Assembly: GCA_003662205.1 (NCBI GenBank)
Contig: QMXQ01000003.1
Span: 1-24,513, forward strand
DNA from: Candidatus Bathyarchaeota archaeon
GTDB taxonomy: Archaea > Thermoproteota > Bathyarchaeia > TCS64
Reading direction: 5' to 3'
DNA: 24,513 nucleotides
In this document: positions 15,174 to 20,247 of the stretch, in pieces
Position numbering within the stretch: the stretch's first letter is position 1
How the letters are laid out: each line of letters starts with the position of its first letter
The notes under the pieces: generated by a model
Databases searched by the model: none
What the model saw: only the letters and a program-made list of their open reading frames with translations
What the model was told of the DNA's origin: nothing
Made by a program: the position numbers and the translations under genes

Positions 15174-16130
15174 TCAGGGAGATTCTTCCTTGAATCGTCT
15201 CCTCAACTTCTCCAGCATGTCCTTCGTCGTCGCGGCGAGGTCGTAGCTCGGCTTCCATCCCCACTCCTCCCGGGCGGCGGAGTCGTCGATGGATCGCGGC
15301 CACGAGTCCGCGATCTTCTGCCTGAAGTCGGGCCTATACTCCACTGTGAACTCGGGGATATGCTTCCGTATCTCGGCGGCGAGCTCCCCGGCCGAGAAAC
15401 TCATCCCGGTCACGTTATAGTCGGCTCGATGCCTCAGCCTGGATGGGTCGGCCTCCATGAGGTCGATGGCGGCCTTGAGGCAGTCGGGCATGTAGATCAT
15501 CGGCAGGACCGTGTCCTCCCTCACGAAGCAGACGTACCGCTTGTGCCTGAGGGCGGCATAGAACATCTCCACGGCGTAGTCCGTCGTCCCTCCCCCAGGA
15601 GGCGCCACGCTGCTGATAACCCCCGGGTAGCGGACCCCTCGGACGTCCACCCCGAACCTGTGGAAGTAGTAGTCGCACAGGAGCTCCCCCGCGACCTTGG
15701 TGATGCCGTAGATGGTCTTGGGCCGCATCACCGTCTCCTGCGGCGTCATCTCCTTCGGCGTCTCGGGGCCGAAGGCGGCTATGGAGCTCGGGAAGAAGAT
15801 CCGGGTCAGCTCCAGCTCCCGGGCCACCTCAAGGACGTTGTAGAGGCCGTCCATGTTCACATACCATGCGAGGTGAGGTTTACGCTCCCCCGTGGCGGAG
15901 AGGATGGCCGCAAGATGGAAGACGGTGTCGACGTCGTACTCCTTCACGACCTCCTTCAGCCTGTCCCGGTCGGTGACGTCGAGCTGCTCGAAGGGGCCGT
16001 CTGAGAGCGTCTCGGAAGGCTCCCTTATATCGGAGGCGACGACGTTCTCCCGCCCATACTTCTCCCGGAGCTTCGGGATCAGCTCCGATCCTATCTGGCC
16101 GGCGGCCCCGGTGACAAGGACCCGCCTCAT
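15174..16130 (-). CDS. tdh: L-threonine 3-dehydrogenase, short-chain (epimerase-like) type
   Basis: 318 residues of the extended short-chain dehydrogenase fold. It begins MRRVLVTGAAGQIGSEL (the NAD-binding GxxGxxG), then has LDVTDRDRL, VFHLAAILSATGE, FPSSIAAFGPETP and the catalytic YGITKVAGE (YxxxK). RYPGVISSVAPPGGGTTDYAVEMF and NVTGMSFSAGELA are the features that separate threonine dehydrogenases from UDP-galactose epimerases. The enzyme oxidises L-threonine to 2-amino-3-ketobutyrate, the substrate of the ligase encoded divergently at 16250. The chosen start is ATG 16128-16130, with GAGGGG just upstream; in-frame ATGs at 16145 and 16157 are alternatives. An inverted repeat between the two genes may coordinate them. 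Confidence 0.92.
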   Translation of the reverse strand: MRRVLVTGAAGQIGSELIPKLREKYGRENVVASDIREPSETLSDGPFEQLDVTDRDRLKEVVKEYDVDTVFHLAAILSATGERKPHLAWYVNMDGLYNVLEVARELELTRIFFPSSIAAFGPETPKEMTPQETVMRPKTIYGITKVAGELLCDYYFHRFGVDVRGVRYPGVISSVAPPGGGTTDYAVEMFYAALRHKRYVCFVREDTVLPMIYMPDCLKAAIDLMEADPSRLRHRADYNVTGMSFSAGELAAEIRKHIPEFTVEYRPDFRQKIADSWPRSIDDSAAREEWGWKPSYDLAATTKDMLEKLRRRFKEESP

Positions 16131-16183
16131 AGAACCCCTCGGCATACGATACCCCATCTGTTAGTGGTGAATTTAGTCTAAAT

Positions 16184-16211
16184 AACATGTTCCATCGCGC
16201 TGGAAAATGTT
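16184..16211. promoter_or_regulatory. Inverted repeat shared by divergent tdh and kbl promoters
   Basis: AACAT-g-TTCCA and TGGAA-a-ATGTT are two 11-bp arms, complementary at 10 of 11 positions, around a 6-bp centre (TCGCGC). The repeat lies between the divergent starts and touches the likely box A elements on both sides (GTTATTTAG for tdh, ATGTTAAAG for kbl). That is a good position for one regulator controlling both genes. Only sequence symmetry and position support this. Confidence 0.55.
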
Positions 16212-16249
16212 AAAGGGTCCTGCGGATAGGATTGATTGAAGGGACCTCG

Positions 16250-17443
16250 ATGAGAAACCCGACACGTTTTCTCAGGGAGGAGTACGAGGAGCTCGTTGAG
16301 AGGGCGCTGGACTGGAAGCTGAAGACGCTGCAGGGGTCAAGCGAGCCCGTCTCCGTCGTCGACGGAAGGCGGGTCGTCGTCCTCTGCTCGAACAACTACC
16401 TCGGCCTCACAACCCACCCGAAGCTCAAGAAGGCGGCGGTGGAAGCCATCGAGACCCACGGCGTTGGGTCCGGGGCGGTCAGGGCCATCTCGGGGACGAT
16501 GGACCTCCACATGGAGCTTGAGAGGCGGCTGGCCCGGTTCAAGAGGGCGGAGGCGTCGCTCACCTACCCGACGGGGTTCATGGCCAATTCGGGGCTGATC
16601 CCGCAGCTCGTCGACCGGGGCGACCTCGTGGTGAGCGACCAGCTCAACCACGGGAGCATCATAGACGGCGTCCGCCTCAGCAGAGCGGACAGGGCCATAT
16701 ACAAGCACAACGACATGGAGGACCTCGACCGGGTGCTAAAGGAGGCCGAGAAGCACGATCCCCCGTATCGGAGAATCCTCATCATCACGGACGGCGTCTT
16801 CTCCATGGACGGGGACATCGCCCCCCTCGACGAGATCGTGAAGCTGGCCGAGGAGCACGGGGCCATGGTCTACGTGGACGACGCCCACGGCGAGGGGGTT
16901 CTCGGGGAGGGCGGGCGCGGCATCGTCTCCCACTTCAAACTCGACCACGACAGGGTCCACGTCGAGATGGGAACCTTCAGCAAGGCCTACGGCACCATCG
17001 GCGGCCACATCTCGGGCTCCATGGACCTCGTGAGGTTCGCGTGGAACAAGAGCAGGACGTGGCTGCTCAGCTCGTCCCAGCCTCCACCCGTGGTGGCAGC
17101 CACCATCGCCGCCATCGACGTCTTGGAGACCGAGCCGCAGCACGTGGAGAACCTCTGGAGGAACACCAACTACTTCAAGAAGGCGGTCCAGGACCTCGGA
17201 TTCAACACCGGCAAGTCCCAGACGCCCATCATACCCATCATAGTCGGCGAGAGCCACAAGGCCAAGGCGCTGAGCGAGAAGCTCTACGAGCGCGGCGTCT
17301 TCGTGGTGCCCATCGTCTACCCCATGGTCGCCCGGGACCAGGCCCGGATAAGGGTTCAGATGCACGCCAAGCTGACCGCGGAGGAGCTGGACAAGGTCAT
17401 CGAAGCCCTTGAGGAGATCGGCAAAGAGCTGGAGATCATCTAA
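16250..17443 (+). CDS. kbl: 2-amino-3-ketobutyrate CoA ligase (glycine C-acetyltransferase)
   Basis: 397 residues, standard length. This PLP enzyme of the alpha-oxoamine synthase family cleaves 2-amino-3-ketobutyrate with CoA into glycine and acetyl-CoA. Motifs: VVVLCSNNYLGLTTHPKLKKA (substrate entry), GVGSGAVRAISGTMDLHMELE, the cofactor-stacking region NHGSIIDGVRLS, YVDDAHGEGVLGEGGRG, where the Asp and His contact the pyridine ring, and the PLP Lys in GTFSKAYGTIGGHI. AONS or serine palmitoyltransferase would be alternatives on motifs alone, but divergence from tdh settles the pathway. The chosen start is ATG 16250; TTG 16232 in the same frame is possible. The TAA stop overlaps the nucS stop by 4 bp (17440-17443). 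Confidence 0.93.
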   Translation: MRNPTRFLREEYEELVERALDWKLKTLQGSSEPVSVVDGRRVVVLCSNNYLGLTTHPKLKKAAVEAIETHGVGSGAVRAISGTMDLHMELERRLARFKRAEASLTYPTGFMANSGLIPQLVDRGDLVVSDQLNHGSIIDGVRLSRADRAIYKHNDMEDLDRVLKEAEKHDPPYRRILIITDGVFSMDGDIAPLDEIVKLAEEHGAMVYVDDAHGEGVLGEGGRGIVSHFKLDHDRVHVEMGTFSKAYGTIGGHISGSMDLVRFAWNKSRTWLLSSSQPPPVVAATIAAIDVLETEPQHVENLWRNTNYFKKAVQDLGFNTGKSQTPIIPIIVGESHKAKALSEKLYERGVFVVPIVYPMVARDQARIRVQMHAKLTAEELDKVIEALEEIGKELEII

Positions 17444-18234
17444 CCCCTTTTTTCCCGGCCGAGGAACTCGGTGAGCCGTCTGCTCCTTCTCTGCTTCAGG
17501 ACCTCGGCGCACCTCTGGGGGGACAGGGCCTTGAACTCCAGGCCGAGGGCTGCAAGCATCCTCTGAGCGCCCCTCGCGAGCTCGGGGGCGACGAGGATGC
17601 CCCTCACCTCCCTGTCGGAGTCGATCTTGAAGACATCGAGGTACCTCTTCAGCTGCAGGACGGCCTCCTTGTCGGCTGCCTTCCGCTTGATCTCGACCAC
17701 CGTGAGAACGTTCCGCCCATCCACGCCGAGGATGTCGATGAACCCCGGCTCGACGGGCTTCTCCGCCGTGATGGGTCGGAACCCCTTCTCAAGTAGGGAG
17801 GGCTGGATCATTATCGCTTGTTTCATGTCTTCCTCGCTGGCGTGGAGGTAGAACTCGCCCGCGTCGACGATGTTGAGGACGGCTACGAGGATGACCCTGT
17901 CGAAGTAGACTTCGAGGACCTCGCTCTCCTTCCTCCGGAAGACGCGCACCAGGAGCCGGTCCTCCATGAGCTTCGTTCTGAAGAGGGAGCCGGGCGGCTG
18001 CCAGTTGACCGGCGCGTAGTCCCTGGGCCGGTGGACCAGCGCCGAGCCGTCCGACTTGAACAGGACGATCCGCTCCCCCGGGTCCAGCTTTGAGCTGGCC
18101 CTTCCCTCGTAGTCGACCCAGCAGTTTCCGACGACCAGGACGGTTCTGTGGCCGGAGATTCCCCGCTTGATGGCCCGGTAGGCCTCCTCTAGGGTGGGGT
18201 TCTCAAGCACTACCTGTTTCCTTGATCCCTCCAT
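17440..18234 (-). CDS. nucS: Endonuclease NucS/EndoMS (mismatch-specific)
   Basis: 264 residues. The N-terminal DNA-binding domain (about 1-120; SGHRTVLVVGNCWVDYEGRA, then VNWQPPGSLFR) is followed by a RecB-like nuclease domain. PGFIDILG (163-170) carries the catalytic Asp, VVEIKRKAA (179-187) the Glu and Lys, and AVLQLKRYL (191-199) the Gln and Tyr of the QxxxY motif. Archaeal NucS/EndoMS cuts both strands at mismatches, or acts on branched DNA, and works with the PCNA clamp. The C-terminus here (RSRRLTEFLGREKRG) ends in a short LTEFLG that might be the clamp-binding tail, though this is not a clear PIP box. The start is ATG 18232-18234 with GAGGG 7 nt upstream. Confidence 0.93.
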   Translation of the reverse strand: MEGSRKQVVLENPTLEEAYRAIKRGISGHRTVLVVGNCWVDYEGRASSKLDPGERIVLFKSDGSALVHRPRDYAPVNWQPPGSLFRTKLMEDRLLVRVFRRKESEVLEVYFDRVILVAVLNIVDAGEFYLHASEEDMKQAIMIQPSLLEKGFRPITAEKPVEPGFIDILGVDGRNVLTVVEIKRKAADKEAVLQLKRYLDVFKIDSDREVRGILVAPELARGAQRMLAALGLEFKALSPQRCAEVLKQRRSRRLTEFLGREKRG

Positions 18235-18265
18235 GTCCAGCCCTCGATGGTCCGCCGGGACGGGG

Positions 18266-18997
18266 TTATCCTATGGATGTGACGATGTTTATCCACGGGG
18301 CGTTCATCTTCTCATCCAGCAGCTTCAGGTGGTCGACGGCTCCAGAGAGGACGAAGACCCCGTGCCCCGGGAACATGCGGTCCGGCTTCAGCTCCAGCAG
18401 CCTCTTTATCGACCTCTTCCACTCTGGGAGGTCACATCCGGGTCCGTTGATCCAGCCGAGATGGCCCTGGGCTGACGCCGTGTCTCCCGTGAACAGGCTG
18501 ACGACGTCATCCTCCTTTATGAGGAGGCAGACTCCGCCGGGGGTGTGTCCGGGCGTGTGAACCACCTCGAAGTCGACCTCGCCGACCCTCACATGCTGTC
18601 CGTCAGTCAGGGTGATATCCACCTTCGCGGGCTCGAACTTCAGTCCCCGCTCCCGCGCCATGTCGTAGAGAGTTAGCTCGCCGAGGGTCTCTATCTCCTG
18701 GACCTCAGCCTCGTGGGCGGCTATCCTGCAGCCCGTTGCCTCCTTCAGGTCGTGGTTTCCGCCTATGTGGTCGTAGTGGCAGTGGGTGATGAAGGCCATC
18801 TCCACCGTCTCGGGGTCGAACCCCATATGCCTGATGTTCTCAAGCACCCTCGGGATGCCCCCGCCACCGCCGGTGTCGATGACGGCGAGGGCGCCGCCGC
18901 AGTCCACGAGGTAGATGTTACAGTCGTTAGGGGCGGAGTAGCCGTAAGCCCCTCCCCCGATGAGGTAGACCCGATCAGTCAGCCTCAAACATCTCAC
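18266..18997 (-). CDS. Metallo-beta-lactamase-fold hydrolase
   Basis: 243 residues. The zinc-binding motif HCHYDH (72-77, within ITHCHYDHIGG) is followed by the other ligands in VVHTPGHTPGG, FTGDTASA and MFPGHGVF, giving the complete set for a two-metal hydrolase of the glyoxalase II-like group. The first strand starts at LTDRVYLIGGG. There is no fused domain, so thioester, lactone or phosphate-ester substrates are all possible. The start drawn is GTG 18995-18997. A TTG at 18986-18988 is equally plausible, because GGTGA lies 5 nt before it, and a TTAATAG box near 19025 suits either. It is co-directional with nucS, 31 bp away, and could be co-transcribed. Confidence 0.85.
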   Translation of the reverse strand: MRCLRLTDRVYLIGGGAYGYSAPNDCNIYLVDCGGALAVIDTGGGGGIPRVLENIRHMGFDPETVEMAFITHCHYDHIGGNHDLKEATGCRIAAHEAEVQEIETLGELTLYDMARERGLKFEPAKVDITLTDGQHVRVGEVDFEVVHTPGHTPGGVCLLIKEDDVVSLFTGDTASAQGHLGWINGPGCDLPEWKRSIKRLLELKPDRMFPGHGVFVLSGAVDHLKLLDEKMNAPWINIVTSIG

Positions 18998-19204
18998 CAG
19001 TTAGGTTCCATACATCCAAACCTATTAATCGATCCATTTCCCCTTCGGAGGAGCGCTTCAATCCGCAATGTGAGGTTTGGATATAGTTCGTGTCCGTCGG
19101 TCATGTTCGAGGTTTCGAACGCCCGTGAGCGGCGGGGGCGGAGTTGCCACGTCTATGCAACTCGAATCTTTGAGGCGTCGAACTTCGATGAGAGTTCGAT
19201 GCCG

Positions 19205-19260
19205 ATCTTTGAGGCCTTATAAAAGATATACCTTCAAGATTTGGGACAGGAACCATGTCC
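19205..19260. repeat. 56-bp near-repeat, copy B
   Basis: The partner of 11275-11330 (43 of 56 positions identical, no gaps). It contains ATCTTTGAGGCCTTATAAAA and ends GGGACAGGAACCATGTCC. The last part forms a hairpin with arms GGGACA and TGTCCC (the final C of the second arm is base 19261). Copy A keeps a weaker stem of the same shape. On the plus strand the TATAAAA could act as a promoter. On the minus strand one frame reads GHGSCPKS and stop, echoing the GHGSRL end of the winged-helix protein. Confidence 0.55.
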
Positions 19261-19271
19261 CTTCGGCGTTG

Positions 19272-19301
19272 AAAAAAGGAGGGTGACCCCCGGGAGGGGG
19301 T
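19272..19301 (-). terminator. Intrinsic-type terminator of the zinc-finger gene
   Basis: Immediately after the stop codon of the 58-residue zinc-finger gene (minus strand), ACCCCC-TCCC-GGGGGT (complement of 19286-19301) forms a 6-bp GC hairpin. It is followed 8 nt later by six Ts (complement of 19272-19277). The poly-T alone would suffice for archaeal termination. Confidence 0.6.
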
Positions 19302-19478
19302 TCAGGACTCCGACGCTGTTATTTGCTTGAATCGCTCCACCATCTTGGCGTAGTGCTTCTCTATGAACTCTTGGAGCTTCTCGGGGTGTTCGTTCCTCAC
19401 GTGAAAGCGGACCCCGCCAGGGCTGGCGGACTGGCGGTTGCAGTAGGGGCAGAAAAATTTCTCTATCTGGATGGCCAA
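19302..19478 (-). CDS. Small C2H2 zinc-finger protein (58 residues)
   Basis: Reading the minus strand from a TTG at 19476-19478 gives MAIQIEKFFCPYCNRQSA, then RFHVRNEHPEKLQEF, and ends ITASES at TGA 19302-19304. C10-x2-C13-x12-H26-x4-H31 is classic C2H2 spacing with the expected hydrophobics between. A single amphipathic Lys/Glu-rich helix (about 32-52) follows the finger. AGAGG lies 9 nt before the TTG, and an in-frame stop just upstream leaves no other start. A TATATAAT box at about 19508-19515 lies about 30 bp further up. An ATG at 19500 opens a different frame with a shadow-like Pro/Arg-rich product. Archaeal single C2H2 proteins are small nucleic-acid or protein binders; the target is unknown. 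Confidence 0.78.
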   Translation of the reverse strand: MAIQIEKFFCPYCNRQSASPGGVRFHVRNEHPEKLQEFIEKHYAKMVERFKQITASES

Positions 19479-19566
19479 ACAGGGTCGCCTCTCTAATCAT
19501 AAATAGATTATATAGTAGTTATAACCATTTTTATCGGAGCGTCCTAAAACTCCCGCACACGCATAT

Positions 19567-19592
19567 TTTTGTCTCAAATTAACGAGACAAAA
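19567..19592. repeat. Dispersed dyad, perfect 9-bp stem with 8-nt centre
   Basis: TTTTGTCTC-AAATTAAC-GAGACAAAA. It has the same size and arms as the dyad at 4738-4761, except for one stem position that differs on both arms (T-A here, C-G there), a compensatory change. It lies in the divergent spacer between the zinc-finger gene and the CPECG gene, about 90 bp from either start. Confidence 0.7.
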
Positions 19593-19683
19593 GAGGGTGC
19601 GGCGTCGATCAGAGGCGTCCCCGGGCGTGCGCGCATCCTTTTTAAGCTCACGGCAGCCCATCCATACATGTAGGGGTGCCATT

Positions 19684-20031
19684 TTGGGAGAGAAGGAAGA
19701 AGCCAAGGTGACCTGGATCACCTGCCCCGAATGCGGCGCCAAGATCGGCCTCATCCTGTCCGTGGGGAGGACAGCCCTCGCTGGGAGGCCCCCAGACGAG
19801 CCCGCGGCGGCGTGGCCGCCCGGCGGCGTCAGGGAGAGGCTGGCGTCGGCCGGCGTCGATCTCTCGCTGGTCGATGTGGAGGAGGGGGAGGACGTGATCG
19901 TCATAAGTCCGAAAAGGTTTCTGGGCGACCTCTGGGGGCCCATCAACGACGCCGTCAGGGCGCTGGGCGGAAGCTGGATCCGCGAGGGCAGGCAGAGCCG
20001 ATGGGAGATCAGGAAGGAGAACCTAAAGTAA
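19684..20031 (+). CDS. Uncharacterised protein with N-terminal CPECG knuckle
   Basis: 115 residues, not recognised. It begins MGEKEEAKVTWITCPECGAKIGLI, a single zinc-knuckle-like CPEC with no second Cys pair, so metal binding would need a dimer or a partner. A Pro/Ala/Gly-rich linker (about 35-55) leads to a compact C-terminal part: VRERLASAGVDLSLVDVEE, VIVISPKRFLGDLWGPINDAVRAL, then GGSWIREGRQSRWEIRK. The last strand pair looks like a small nucleic-acid-binding unit, but this is a guess. The chosen start is TTG 19684 with GGGGTG 5 nt upstream; GTG 19708 is an alternative that drops eight residues. The end overlaps the small zinc protein on the other strand by 9 bp. Confidence 0.65.
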   Translation: MGEKEEAKVTWITCPECGAKIGLILSVGRTALAGRPPDEPAAAWPPGGVRERLASAGVDLSLVDVEEGEDVIVISPKRFLGDLWGPINDAVRALGGSWIREGRQSRWEIRKENLK

Positions 20032-20247
20032 TCCGCGCTCCGTCAGTCTCTCCGCCACCTCTCTAGCCCACTCCCCGGTCTCAGGGTTCCCTGCGACCTC
20101 TTTCAGGAACTCCACCCAGCTTATGTCCAGGGCCTGCCTCCACCTCTCGAAGGCCCTCTTCAGGTTCTCGTAGGCCCTCTGATGATAGAGGCAGTATTTG
20201 GAGCCCCCCTTTCGCCTCCGTCCGCAGAGCGTGCATCTATCCTGCAC
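20023..20247 (-). CDS. Small zinc-binding protein overlapping topA
   Basis: 74 residues with an N-terminal CTLCGRRRKGGSKYCLYHQ, giving C-x2-C...C-x2-H as a likely zinc site, then a helical tail (AYENLKRAFERWRQAL, WVEFLKEVAG, EVAERLTERGLL). The family is not known to me. The chosen start is GTG 20245-20247, because GGTGA lies exactly 5 nt upstream; the GTG at 20256 is part of that ribosome site. The gene begins inside the last codons of topA (11-bp overlap), so the two are surely co-transcribed and probably translationally coupled. A partner of the topoisomerase is a reasonable but untested idea. Confidence 0.7.
   Translation of the reverse strand: MQDRCTLCGRRRKGGSKYCLYHQRAYENLKRAFERWRQALDISWVEFLKEVAGNPETGEWAREVAERLTERGLL

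Larger units (their letters stand above)
18998..19301. other. Gene-free spacer rich in small hairpins
   Basis: About 300 bp with no convincing coding sequence. It holds the MBL-gene promoter at about 19020-19030, then a series of short inverted repeats: GTTCGA-ggtt-TCGAAC (19105-19120), GTTGC and GCAAC around 19143-19161, and CGAACT-tcgatgag-AGTTCG (19179-19198). The word ATCTTTGAGGC occurs twice (19166-19176 and 19205-19215), followed by the 56-bp near-repeat (19205-19260) and the terminator of the zinc-finger gene. The repeated TCGA words and hairpins suggest a structured small RNA or the decayed remains of one. I cannot match it to a known RNA family. Confidence 0.4.

Noticed and set aside
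19234..19500. 88-residue frame starting at ATG 19500
   Set aside because: Pro/Arg-rich shadow composition with no domain. A different frame of the same strand encodes a clear C2H2 finger with its own ribosome site.
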